Origin: JAHRAH01 sp051009015
GTDB lineage: Bacteria > Pseudomonadota > Gammaproteobacteria > Tethybacterales > Persebacteraceae
Direction: 5' to 3'
Assembly (NCBI GenBank): GCA_051009015.1
Contig: JBPCWZ010000060.1
Coordinates: 1-33,512 of the forward strand
Length of the DNA: 33,512 nt
The notes under the pieces are model-generated. The model was not told the DNA's origin. It did no database searches and worked only from the letters and a program-made list of their open reading frames with translations. Of the stretch, positions 16,494 through 23,654 are shown piece by piece (position 1 is the first letter of the stretch; the number at the start of each line of letters is the position of its first letter). Made by a program: the position numbers and the translations under genes.

Positions 16494-16535
16494 CGGTTTG
16501 GCGCATCCCGCAAATGTGCGCCAAACCGGTTTTTA
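16494..16535 (+). terminator. Terminator-like hairpin, plus-strand orientation
   Basis: A perfect 12-bp inverted repeat (cggtttggcgca at 16494-16505 with tgcgccaaaccg at 16517-16528) encloses an 11-nt loop and is followed by GTTTTTA. As read on the plus strand it looks like an intrinsic terminator. It sits just upstream of the minus-strand membrane-protein start, and no plus-strand gene ends nearby. It could instead be an operator or part of the 5' leader of the minus-strand gene. Confidence 0.45.
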
Positions 16536-16560
16536 CGGCGGGCGGTTTTTATGCCCTGCC

Positions 16561-16612
16561 CGCCGATGGCAAATCGCATTATACGACAAAATGCCATCGG
16601 CGCATTTTTTTT
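16561..16612 (+). terminator. Second terminator-like hairpin, plus-strand orientation
   Basis: A perfect 11-bp inverted repeat (cgccgatggca at 16561-16571 with tgccatcggcg at 16592-16602) surrounds a 20-nt loop and is followed closely by eight T (16605-16612). Only 32 nt separate it from the hairpin at 16494-16528. It precedes the BON-lipoprotein gene on the same strand by 22 nt, so if it terminates transcription the lipoprotein promoter must lie downstream of it or the structure must be regulated. Confidence 0.5.
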
Positions 16613-16634
16613 GTTATTGGCGGGATGGTGTATA

Positions 16635-17228
16635 ATGGCGGCGATTATGATTATTCGGTTGCGGGGTGTTGTTGCTGTTTTGGCGGCGATTTTGGTTTTG
16701 GGCGGGTGCGGGCCCGCCGTTGTCGGGGCGGGGGTTGTCGCCGGGGCGGTTGCCAATGACAAGCGGACGCCCGGCTCTTTCGTTGAGGACGAAACCATTG
16801 AGATAAAAACGCGCTATGCCGTGAACAAACAATTCGGCGACAAGGTCAATATCAGCGTTACCAGTTATAACCGCGTTGTGCTGCTCACCGGGCAGGCGGC
16901 GGACGAAAAAATGCGCGCCGAAGTCGTCGCTATCGCCAACAGAATGGACAATGTGCGAAGTGTGCATAACAAGATAGGCATTGGCGGGGCGGCATCCCTG
17001 TCATCGCGCACTTCCGATTCGCTTCTTACCGCCCGCGTAAAGGCAAACTTGTGCGCGCTGCAGACGGAAGGGTTTTCGTGCCTGCCGGTCAAGGTCGTCA
17101 GCGAAAGCGGCGTTGTGTATTTGCTCGGCTTGCTCTCCCGCGAAAATGCCGCTATCGCCGTGCGCGAAGTGCGCAAGATAAAAGGCGTTCTCAAAGTCGT
17201 GCGGGTTTTGCAATACCGCGAAGAATAA
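16635..17228 (+). CDS. BON-domain outer-membrane lipoprotein (DolP/YraP-like)
   Basis: A predicted lipoprotein of 197 residues. The signal peptide ends in lipobox LGGC with lipidated Cys25. Two BON domains follow, about residues 55-115 and 120-195. Typical elements are VNKQFGDKVNISVTSYNRVVLLTGQA, then VRSVHNKI, in the first, and LLTARVKANL with VKVVSESGVVYLLGLLSR and VRKIKGVLKVVRVL in the second. This dual-BON architecture and size match DolP (YraP) of E. coli, which binds anionic phospholipids and supports outer-membrane integrity. ATG 16635 is used; ATG 16647 would give a shorter signal peptide and is possible because a TATAAT sequence overlaps the first start. It ends 5 nt from the convergent rubredoxin gene. 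Confidence 0.88.
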   Translation: MAAIMIIRLRGVVAVLAAILVLGGCGPAVVGAGVVAGAVANDKRTPGSFVEDETIEIKTRYAVNKQFGDKVNISVTSYNRVVLLTGQAADEKMRAEVVAIANRMDNVRSVHNKIGIGGAASLSSRTSDSLLTARVKANLCALQTEGFSCLPVKVVSESGVVYLLGLLSRENAAIAVREVRKIKGVLKVVRVLQYREE

Positions 17229-17233
17229 CCGCG

Positions 17234-17434
17234 TCAAATCTCGGTCATCTCAAAATCTTCCTTGCGCGCGCCGCATTCGGGGCAAGTCCAGTTTAGCGGA
17301 ATGTCGTGCCATTTTGTCCCCGCTGCTATGCCGTCTTCGGGCGCGCCTTTGTCTTCTTCGTAGATCCAGCCGCATATTTGGCAGATGTAGGTTTTGCCGC
17401 CGCCGGTTGTGGTTGTGTTGTTTTCGCTTGTCAT
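17234..17434 (-). CDS. Rubredoxin
   Basis: A small cytoplasmic electron carrier with one iron bound by four cysteines. At 66 residues, the ligands are CQIC (Cys18, Cys21) and CPEC (Cys51, Cys54). The W-I-Y-x-E-x-x-G-x-P-x-x-G-I-x-x-G-T segment between them and the W-x-C-P-x-C ending are characteristic. The N-terminal 13 residues (Thr- and Gly-rich) are a variable extension. It is divergent from thiD with only 17 nt between the two ATGs. A rubredoxin next to thiD is a known gammaproteobacterial neighbourhood (for example in Pseudomonas). Its redox partner is not in the window. Confidence 0.94.
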   Translation of the reverse strand: MTSENNTTTTGGGKTYICQICGWIYEEDKGAPEDGIAAGTKWHDIPLNWTCPECGARKEDFEMTEI

Positions 17435-17451
17435 TACCGCCCCATTCTAAT

Positions 17452-18255
17452 ATGAAAAAAATCGTTGCCGTGTTTGCTTCCATTGACGGCGGCGGCGGCG
17501 CGGGTTTGCTTGCCGATTGCCGCGCCGTTGCCTCCGCCGGTTGCCGCCCGCTGGCGGTTGTGCTTGGCGTCAGCGCGCAGAATTTGGATAACTTTGCCGG
17601 TTTGTGGCAAGTGCCGCCGGGGGTTGTCGGCGCGCAGTTTTCGGCTTTGTCGGGCGCGCCCGTTGCCGCAGTTAAGATTGGAATGCTTGCCGATAATGCC
17701 GCCGCTGTCGGCAGGTGCATCAAACAAATCCGTCAAACCCATCCCGCGCCGGTTGTTTGGGATCCGGTTGTTGCCGCTACCGCGCCGCTTGCGGGGGCGG
17801 CAAAACAACAAAAGCCCAATGCCATCCAAAACGCCCGCCGTCATATTGCCCGTCATGTTTTTGTCGCTACGCCAAACCGCGCCGAGTTGTCGGCATTGAC
17901 CGGCGGCAAAACAATAAGCGAAGGTTTGCGGGTTTTGTTTGCCGATGGCGTGCGCTATGTTTTGATAACCGGCATTGCCGCCGGAAAAGGCAAGTTGCGC
18001 CATTGTTTATATTCCGCCGATAGTGATGTGTGCGCGCCAATATGGGATGTTGTTTGCGAAAGGCGGCGCGGGGTTTTTCATGGCAGCGGCTGTTTGTTTT
18101 CGTCTCTTTTGGCGGCGCATCTGGCGCGCGGCGAATGCCTGACGCAAGCGGCGGGGCGGGCGAATGCCAAAACGCTGGCGGCGATTGACAAAGCCCAAAA
18201 CACAAAGCCGGATATTACAGGATGGGGGCGGCGGCAAAAGATCCTGCCGCAGTGA
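17452..18255 (+). CDS. thiD: Hydroxymethylpyrimidine/phosphomethylpyrimidine kinase-like protein
   Basis: A ribokinase-fold kinase of 267 residues acting on the pyrimidine precursor of thiamine. Recognisable positions are the substrate-loop DGGGGAGLLAD (family form usually DPSGGAGIQAD), KIGMLAD, WDPVV, TPNRAEL and the C-terminal anion hole FHGSGCLFSSLLAAHLARG. The last segment is the HGSGC type found in thiD genes next to rubredoxin and hemL in gammaproteobacteria. The substrate loop has DG in place of DPS, so activity should be confirmed. ATG 17452 follows within 17 nt of the divergent rubredoxin start, leaving no room for a thiamine riboswitch or a separate promoter. metG starts 14 nt downstream. 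Confidence 0.85.
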   Translation: MKKIVAVFASIDGGGGAGLLADCRAVASAGCRPLAVVLGVSAQNLDNFAGLWQVPPGVVGAQFSALSGAPVAAVKIGMLADNAAAVGRCIKQIRQTHPAPVVWDPVVAATAPLAGAAKQQKPNAIQNARRHIARHVFVATPNRAELSALTGGKTISEGLRVLFADGVRYVLITGIAAGKGKLRHCLYSADSDVCAPIWDVVCERRRGVFHGSGCLFSSLLAAHLARGECLTQAAGRANAKTLAAIDKAQNTKPDITGWGRRQKILPQ

Positions 18256-18269
18256 TAAAATCGCCGGTA

Positions 18270-19985
18270 ATGCGCCGCATACTTTTGACTTCCGCCCTGC
18301 CCTACGCCAACGGCGACATACACCTCGGCTATCTTCTGGAAGCGGTGCAAGCCGACATTTGGGCGCGGTTTCAGCGCGCGCGCGGAAATGAATGCCTTTA
18401 TGTTTGCGCCGACGACGCGCATGGGACGCCGGTAATGCTGCGGGCTGCCGAAGAAGGCGTGCCGCCGGAGCAGTGGATAGCCAAAATGCGCGATGCCCAT
18501 TGGCGCGATTTGTCCGCCTTTGACATATCAATGGATCATTACGGCAGCACGCATTCCGAGCGCAACCGCGCGTTGTCGGCGGCGATGTACCGCAAACTTC
18601 GCGCGGCGGGGCGCATCGCCGAGCGCGAGATTGAGCAGTTGTATGACCCGCAAAAAAAGATGTTTTTGCCCGACAGGTATGTGCGCGGCGAATGCCCCCG
18701 ATGCGGCGCGGCGCAACAATACGGCGATTCTTGCGAGAAGTGCGGCGGTGTTTATGAAGCGGCGGAACTGAAAAATCCGGTTTCGGTTTTTTCGGGCGCG
18801 GCGCCGGTGATGAAAAAATCTGTGCATTATTTCTTGCGCCTTGCCGATGATTCGGCGTTTTTGCGCGAGTGGGTTTTTGAACATATTGCCGACCCTTCCG
18901 GCGGCGGAAACATCCCGCGCCTGCAAAAAGAAGCGGCGAATAAACTGCAGGAATGGCTTTTGGGCGAGTTGCGCGATTGGGACATATCGCGGGACGCCCC
19001 CTACTTCGGCTTTCGGGTGCCCGATTGCGACGAGGAGAAGTATTTGTATGTTTGGCTGGATGCGCCGGTCGGTTATATGGCGAGTTTTGCCGAGTTGTGC
19101 GCGGGCGAAAACGGCGAAGATGACAAAGCACAACAAGGCGGCTTGTGCTTTGATGATTTTTGGGGGGTGCGGGGGCGGGAGGATACCGAGTTGTATCATT
19201 TCATCGGCAAGGATATATTGTATTTTCATGCTTTGTTCTGGCCCGCGATGTTGAAAAACAGCGGGCATCGTTTGCCGACCCGGGTTTTCGCCCACGGGTT
19301 TTTGACCGTCAATGGCGAGAAGATGTCCAAATCGCGCGGGACTTTTATTACCGCCCGCCGCTATGCCGATTCCGGTTTGCCGCCGGATGCTTTGCGCTAT
19401 TATTATGCGACAAAACTCGGCGACGGCATAGACGACCTGGATTTGCACCTCGGCGATTTTGTGCAAAAAGTCAATGGCGACCTGATAGGCAAACTTGTCA
19501 ATATCCCCAGCCGCACCGCCGGTTTTATCGCCGCCAAGTTTGGCGGCAAACTTGACAATGACGACCAAAGCGGCGAGGGTTATGCCAAAGTTGTCGCGCC
19601 GCTTTTGGCGATGGCGGAATCCGTTGCGGCGGATTTTGAATCGCGCCGTTATCATTCCGCCGTCCGCGCCGTTATGCATGCCGCCGATACGATTAATAGT
19701 TATGTTGATGCCAATGCGCCGTGGAAGATAAAAAATGACGACTCGCAACGGCAAAAACTGCACGAAACTTGTTCGGCGGCATTGCGCGGCTTTCATCTTT
19801 TGACGGTTTATATACAGCCGGTAACGCCGCATTTGGCACAGGCGGCGCGGGCGTTTTTGCAATGCCCGCCGCTTGTTTGGCAGGGGTTGCGCCCGCTTGC
19901 GGCGGGGCATCGCATTGCGCCCTATGCGCATCTGATGGCGCGCATCAAAACCGCCGATGCCCTGATAGAAAAACCGCAACAATGA
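18270..19985 (+). CDS. metG: Methionyl-tRNA synthetase (without C-terminal tRNA-binding domain)
   Basis: Class I synthetase charging tRNA-Met, 571 residues. The N-terminus ILLTSALPYANGDIHLG is unmistakable. The zinc knuckle CPRC with CEKC sits around residues 140-165, and KMSKS is at 351-355. The HIGH motif reads HLGY (18-21), with Tyr where His is usual. E. coli MetG has 677 residues, the last part being a dimerising, EMAP-like tRNA-binding domain; here the protein ends after the anticodon-binding helical domain, as in some other bacteria. Start ATG 18270 is chosen because it precedes the conserved block; GTG 18252, overlapping the thiD stop, is an in-frame alternative. Confidence 0.94.
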   Translation: MRRILLTSALPYANGDIHLGYLLEAVQADIWARFQRARGNECLYVCADDAHGTPVMLRAAEEGVPPEQWIAKMRDAHWRDLSAFDISMDHYGSTHSERNRALSAAMYRKLRAAGRIAEREIEQLYDPQKKMFLPDRYVRGECPRCGAAQQYGDSCEKCGGVYEAAELKNPVSVFSGAAPVMKKSVHYFLRLADDSAFLREWVFEHIADPSGGGNIPRLQKEAANKLQEWLLGELRDWDISRDAPYFGFRVPDCDEEKYLYVWLDAPVGYMASFAELCAGENGEDDKAQQGGLCFDDFWGVRGREDTELYHFIGKDILYFHALFWPAMLKNSGHRLPTRVFAHGFLTVNGEKMSKSRGTFITARRYADSGLPPDALRYYYATKLGDGIDDLDLHLGDFVQKVNGDLIGKLVNIPSRTAGFIAAKFGGKLDNDDQSGEGYAKVVAPLLAMAESVAADFESRRYHSAVRAVMHAADTINSYVDANAPWKIKNDDSQRQKLHETCSAALRGFHLLTVYIQPVTPHLAQAARAFLQCPPLVWQGLRPLAAGHRIAPYAHLMARIKTADALIEKPQQ

Positions 19986-20004
19986 CAACGGGAGGCGGAA
20001 TAGT

Positions 20005-20904
20005 ATGCGCGTAGTGTTGTTTGGCGGCGCCGGTTTTATCGGCAGGCATCTGGCGGCGGAACTTGCCGGGGCCGGTCATAGCATCACAGTCATCACCCGC
20101 GACCGCGAATCGGCAAAGCGCGATTTGATACTTCTGCCAAATACCGACGTCATCGCCGCCGATTACAATGCGCCCAATGCCGCATACCGGGCGCTTGCCG
20201 GGGCGGATTCCGCGGTAAATCTCATCGGCATTTTGCACGAGCGGCGGCGCGGGGCTTTTGAGCGAACGCATTGCGAAATGCCCAGATTGCTTGCCGATGC
20301 CTGCGCGGCGGCGGGCGTGCGGCGGTTTGTGCAGTTGAGCGCGCTTGGTGCTTCGCTTTCCGCCCCGAGCGGCTATTTGCGCAGCCGCGCCAAAGGCGAG
20401 CAAATCGCCCGCGACAAGCCGGGCGTTAGCGGCACGATTATCCGCCTGCCGGTGGTTTTTGGCGAGGGCGATTCTTTTATTAATTTGTTTGCCGCTCTTG
20501 CCCGCCATTTGCCTTTTTTGTTTTTGCCGTGCGCGCGGGCGGTAATGCAGCCGGTTGCGGTTGGCGATGTTTCCGCTTTTGTCCGCCGCATACTGGAAGG
20601 CGGCGATTATGACGGGCGGGTGTTGTCTGCCGGCGGTCCCGAAGTTTTCACGCTTGCCGAGATTGTCGGCGCTGTTGCCGATGCCATTGGCAAGCCGCGC
20701 CCTGTCATCCCGCTGGGCAATTCTTCATCGCGCCTTGTCGGGCATTTGGCGGATTGGCTGCCTTTTGTTCATCCTCCTATTAGCGCGGATAACTGCTTGT
20801 CGGCGATGGTGCCGGGGGTTTGCCCGCGCGGCGGCAATGATGCGGCAAAACTGCTTGGCGATTTGACTTCGTTGCGGGCGGGTTTGGCGGCGATGTTCGG
20901 ATAG
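20005..20904 (+). CDS. NAD(P)-binding epimerase/NDUFA9-like protein
   Basis: An atypical short-chain dehydrogenase/epimerase-fold protein of 299 residues. The N-terminal dinucleotide-binding loop is FGGAGFIGRHL (residues 6-16). VNLIGIL and RFVQLSALGAS follow the pattern of the complex I NDUFA9-like/YfcH-like group, which lacks the full YxxxK catalytic pair: here S-G-Y-L-R-S-R-A-K retains a Tyr and a Lys with altered spacing. Related proteins are described as NAD(P)H-binding, sometimes tied to ubiquinone or complex I biology, but the exact role is unknown. A strong GGGAGG ribosome-binding site at 19990-19995 supports ATG 20005. Its TAG is immediately followed by the cca start. Confidence 0.8.
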   Translation: MRVVLFGGAGFIGRHLAAELAGAGHSITVITRDRESAKRDLILLPNTDVIAADYNAPNAAYRALAGADSAVNLIGILHERRRGAFERTHCEMPRLLADACAAAGVRRFVQLSALGASLSAPSGYLRSRAKGEQIARDKPGVSGTIIRLPVVFGEGDSFINLFAALARHLPFLFLPCARAVMQPVAVGDVSAFVRRILEGGDYDGRVLSAGGPEVFTLAEIVGAVADAIGKPRPVIPLGNSSSRLVGHLADWLPFVHPPISADNCLSAMVPGVCPRGGNDAAKLLGDLTSLRAGLAAMFG

Positions 20905-22170
20905 TTGGCGGCGGTGGATTTGCCAAAAACGGCAAAGGCGTATTTGGTCGGCGGCGCGGTGCGCGACAAGTTGCTCGGCATCGGCGGCGGCGACAGGGAT
21001 TTTGTCGTCATCGGGGCGACTCCGGAACAAATGGGAGCGGCGGGTTTCAAGCCGGTCGGCGGCGATTTTCCGGTTTTTGTACATCCGCAAACGGGCGAGG
21101 AATATGCACTGGCGCGCACCGAGCGCAAAAGCGGGCGCGGCTACCGGGGGTTTGTTTTCCACACCGGCACCGATGTCGGTTTGCATGATGACTTGCAACG
21201 GCGCGATTTGACAATAAACGCCATCGCCGAGGACGAAAACGGCGCATTGACAGATCCTTTCGGCGGCGGGGAAGATATCAAAAGGAAAGTTTTGCGCCAT
21301 GTATCACCGGCTTTTGCCGAGGATCCGGTGCGCATTTTGCGCGCGGCGCGTTTTGCCGCCGCCCTGCCCGGCTTTGCCATCGCCGCCGAAACGACGGCAT
21401 TGATGAAGAAGATGGTGCAAGACGGCGAAGCGGCGCATTTGCGCCCCGAACGGGTTTGGCGCGAGTTAGCGCGCGGATTGGCGACTCCGGCGCCGTCCGT
21501 AATGATAAGGATACTGCACACTTGCGGCGCGCTGCGGGTTGTTTTGCCGGAAGTTGCAGCAATGGACGGCGTGCCGGAAAGGTTGGATTATCATCCGGAG
21601 GGCGATAGTTTTTTGCATACGATGATGGTGCTGGATGCCGCCGCCGCGCGCGGTTGTTCGGCGGCGGAATGTTTTGCCGCATTGTTGCACGATATTGGCA
21701 AGGCGCAAACACCGGCGGCTATTTTGCCGAAACATTACGGGCACGAAGCGCGCAGCGCGGCTTTGGCGCGGCAGGTTTGTACGCGGCTGAAAACGCCGAA
21801 TGCCTTTGCCGACATTGCAGTTTTGACCGCCGCCGAACATGGCAATGTGCATAAGAGCATGGAAATGCGGGCGGCGACGGTTGCCGATTTGCTCGCCCGC
21901 CTTGGCGCCTTCCGGCGGCGGGCTATGATGGAATCGGTCTTGCGCGTTTGCGAGGCGGATTTTTATTATCTGCCCGAACGCAAAGGCGAGGTATATCCGC
22001 AAAGCGGCTTTTTGCGCGCCGCCGCCGATGCCGCCTGCAATATCAACGCGCGGGAGATAGCGAAAAAAACCGGCGGCGACGGCAACAAGATAGCCGATGC
22101 CATTCGCACCGCGCGCATTTGCGCCGTGCGCGAAGTGGTAAAACCGCAAGATACGGATGCCGCCGGATGA
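20905..22170 (+). CDS. cca: Multifunctional CCA-adding tRNA nucleotidyltransferase with HD domain
   Basis: Adds or repairs the 3' CCA of tRNAs without a template. The class II nucleotidyltransferase core has YLVGGAVRDKLL, the metal-binding GDRDFVV, EEYALARTERKSG and DDLQRRDLTINAIA, then RHVSPAFAEDPVRILRAARFA. A C-terminal HD phosphohydrolase domain (FAALLHDIGKAQTP) marks the multifunctional E. coli-type enzyme. Length is 421 aa from TTG 20905, directly after the preceding stop; GTG 20914 is an equally plausible start (418 aa). Downstream on the opposite strand lie two tRNA genes, one of which does not encode its CCA. Confidence 0.94.
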   Translation: MAAVDLPKTAKAYLVGGAVRDKLLGIGGGDRDFVVIGATPEQMGAAGFKPVGGDFPVFVHPQTGEEYALARTERKSGRGYRGFVFHTGTDVGLHDDLQRRDLTINAIAEDENGALTDPFGGGEDIKRKVLRHVSPAFAEDPVRILRAARFAAALPGFAIAAETTALMKKMVQDGEAAHLRPERVWRELARGLATPAPSVMIRILHTCGALRVVLPEVAAMDGVPERLDYHPEGDSFLHTMMVLDAAAARGCSAAECFAALLHDIGKAQTPAAILPKHYGHEARSAALARQVCTRLKTPNAFADIAVLTAAEHGNVHKSMEMRAATVADLLARLGAFRRRAMMESVLRVCEADFYYLPERKGEVYPQSGFLRAAADAACNINAREIAKKTGGDGNKIADAIRTARICAVREVVKPQDTDAAG

Positions 22171-22184
22171 TGACCGAACAACGG

Positions 22185-22255
22185 AGGCGGGAGTCGGAAT
22201 TGAACCGGCGTACACGGCTTTGCAGGCCGCTGCATAACCACTCTGCCATCCCGCC
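22185..22255 (-). tRNA. tRNA-Cys (anticodon GCA), CCA not encoded
   Basis: On the minus strand a cloverleaf forms with a 7-bp acceptor stem (GGCGGGA with TCCCGCC), a D arm beginning GCAGAGTGGTTATGC, and anticodon loop CTGCAAA with GCA at 22221-22223. The T loop is TTCAATT. As I fold it the T stem has one C-A mismatch. The base after the acceptor stem is U (discriminator, 22185), as expected for tRNA-Cys, but the next bases read CCG rather than CCA, so the tail must be completed by the Cca enzyme encoded next door. Confidence 0.92.
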
Positions 22256-22287
22256 ATGATTGTCATTTAACCGCTGCGGATAAGTGC

Positions 22288-22363
22288 TGGAGCGGGAAAC
22301 GAGACTTGAACTCGCGACCTCAACCTTGGCAAGGTTGCGCTCTACCAGCTGAGCTATTCCCGC
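22288..22363 (-). tRNA. tRNA-Gly (anticodon GCC), CCA encoded
   Basis: On the minus strand: acceptor stem GCGGGAA with TTCCCGC, D arm TAGCTCAGCTGGTAGAGC, anticodon loop TTGCCAA with GCC at 22328-22330, T arm GCGAG-TTCAAGT-CTCGT (one G-T pair), discriminator U and an encoded CCA (22288-22290). It is the promoter-proximal gene of a tRNA-Gly/tRNA-Cys pair, 32 nt upstream of tRNA-Cys. Confidence 0.96.
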
Positions 22364-22385
22364 AAACTAAAATGATAAAGATCGA

Positions 22386-22413
22386 ATTATAGTAATATCC
22401 ATGATTATGTCAA
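22386..22413 (-). promoter_or_regulatory. Consensus sigma70-type promoter of the tRNA-Gly/tRNA-Cys operon
   Basis: Read on the minus strand, TTGACA (22408-22413) and TATAAT (22386-22391) are separated by 16 bp, both perfect matches to the housekeeping consensus. Transcription would begin near 22379, about 16 nt before the tRNA-Gly 5' end. The -35 box lies inside the first codons of pdxH on the other strand. Confidence 0.85.
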
Positions 22414-23057
22414 GCAATAACACCGATAAAAATATCATTGATGACAGTGATGTTTATTTTGAAGGGTTGCGAAATCGGTCGCCGTTGTCTGTTTTTGCCG
22501 AGTGGTTTGCCGCCGCCGCGCAATGTGAGGAGCAGGCAAACGCCATGACGCTGGCCACAGTGGACGCCAATGGCATGCCGCAAGCGCGTACGGTGCTACT
22601 CAAAACATTTGTCGGCGGCGCTCAGCGATTTGTTTTTTTTACCAACCGCGACAGCCGCAAAGGGCGGGCGTTGCGTGTCAATGCGCAGGCGGCGCTGCTT
22701 TTTTATTGGCCAAAATTATCGCGACAAGTGTTGGCGGAAGGCGATGTTGATGAATTGCCGCGCGCTGAGGTGGCGGATTATTTTTCTTCCCGCCCGCGTG
22801 ACAGCCGCATTGGGGCGTGGGCGAGTGCGCAGTCGCAACCGATGGAATCCGCCGCGGCTTTTCGCGCGCAAGTGGCGATGATGGAAGCAAAATTCGCCGA
22901 AGCCGAGCCGCCTTTACCGCCCTATTGGGCGGGTTTTGCGCTGACTCCGCGCCGTCTGGAGTTTTGGCGGGAAGGCGCGCACCGCCTGCATCGGCGGCTG
23001 GTGTTTTGGCGCGATGACGGTGATGCGCCATGGCATAATGCTTTTTTGCAGCCATGA
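22401..23057 (+). CDS. pdxH: Pyridoxamine/pyridoxine 5'-phosphate oxidase
   Basis: FMN-dependent oxidase completing pyridoxal-phosphate synthesis and salvage. At 218 aa it has the family's FMN-binding and substrate segments: ARTVLLKTF, FFTNRDSRKGRAL, LFYWPKLSRQVLAEG, SRPRDSRIGAWAS, and a C-terminal PPYWAGF followed by EFWREGAHRLHRRL and a final W-x-x-x-x-L-x-P. ATG 22401 or ATG 22407 may be the start; neither has a clear ribosome-binding site, and the divergent tRNA promoter overlaps this region. It shares a 4-nt stop/start overlap (ATGA) with aroK. Confidence 0.95.
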   Translation: MIMSSNNTDKNIIDDSDVYFEGLRNRSPLSVFAEWFAAAAQCEEQANAMTLATVDANGMPQARTVLLKTFVGGAQRFVFFTNRDSRKGRALRVNAQAALLFYWPKLSRQVLAEGDVDELPRAEVADYFSSRPRDSRIGAWASAQSQPMESAAAFRAQVAMMEAKFAEAEPPLPPYWAGFALTPRRLEFWREGAHRLHRRLVFWRDDGDAPWHNAFLQP

Positions 23058-23569
23058 ACCGACATGTTATTTTGATTGGCATGACCGCCGCCGGCAAAAG
23101 CGTCACCGGGCAAAAGCTGGCGCAATTACTTCGCTGTCAGTTTGTCGACACGGATGCTTTGATTGAAAAAAAAGCGCAATGTTCCATCGCTGATATTTTT
23201 GCGGCCAAAGGTGAGCCATTTTTTCGCCAGCGGGAACAAGAGGCATTGCAGACGGCGTTGGCGGATGATGCGTGCATTATTGCCACTGGTGGCGGGGTGG
23301 TGTTGGCGGCAGAAAACCGCCGACTCATTTGCGCCGGCGGTTGGGTGGTGTATTTGCAAGCGACCACGGAGGTTTTATTATCCCGCTTGCGCGATGATGC
23401 TAAGCGTCCATTGCTGATGAATGACGCACCCGCGGCATTGGCGCGGATGGCGGCAGAACGCGAGCCGCTGTATGAAAAAATAGCACATTTGTCGGTGGTG
23501 CAAACGGCTAATGATACGCCCGCCATTATTGCCGACAAAATACACGCGGGGTTACGGTGTTTAGGGTAA
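23054..23569 (+). CDS. aroK: Shikimate kinase
   Basis: Phosphorylates shikimate in the aromatic amino-acid pathway. It is 171 residues with P-loop GMTAAGKS (9-16), the FVDTD shikimate-binding aspartates, FFRQREQEAL and the ATGGG loop. The lid region has RPLL, then an E-R-E-P-L-Y ending typical of the family. The P-loop is slightly unusual (GKSV instead of GKST), but Ser can fill the magnesium-ligand role. It starts inside the pdxH stop. The common partner aroB is not adjacent; 85 nt of AT-rich DNA follow before serC, with nothing I can identify beyond a TATAAA-like box near 23592. Confidence 0.93.
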   Translation: MNRHVILIGMTAAGKSVTGQKLAQLLRCQFVDTDALIEKKAQCSIADIFAAKGEPFFRQREQEALQTALADDACIIATGGGVVLAAENRRLICAGGWVVYLQATTEVLLSRLRDDAKRPLLMNDAPAALARMAAEREPLYEKIAHLSVVQTANDTPAIIADKIHAGLRCLG

Positions 23570-23654
23570 TAATGCGGCGGCTGATAGAGTTATAAAATTA
23601 TGGTAAATACGCATATAAATGGCGGCAGTGAATTTATAAGCATATAATTAAAAA

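Noticed and set aside
16284..16634. Longer version of the BON lipoprotein starting at 16284
   Set aside because: It would cover the minus-strand membrane gene and two hairpins and would bury the signal peptide and lipobox inside the protein.
16631..16636. TATAAT overlapping the BON-lipoprotein ATG as its promoter
   Set aside because: The nearest -35-like sequence (TTGTTA at 16611) is only 14 bp away and transcription would start after the first ATG. Possible only if translation begins at ATG 16647, so not listed as a feature.
17435..17451. Thiamine riboswitch upstream of thiD
   Set aside because: Only 17 bp separate it from the divergent rubredoxin gene, and no TPP-box-like sequence is visible.
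18528..19988. A 486-codon open frame on the minus strand opposite metG
   Set aside because: Long antisense frames are expected in GC-rich DNA with strong third-position bias. The plus strand encodes an unmistakable methionyl-tRNA synthetase; the antisense translation is Arg/His-rich with no motifs.
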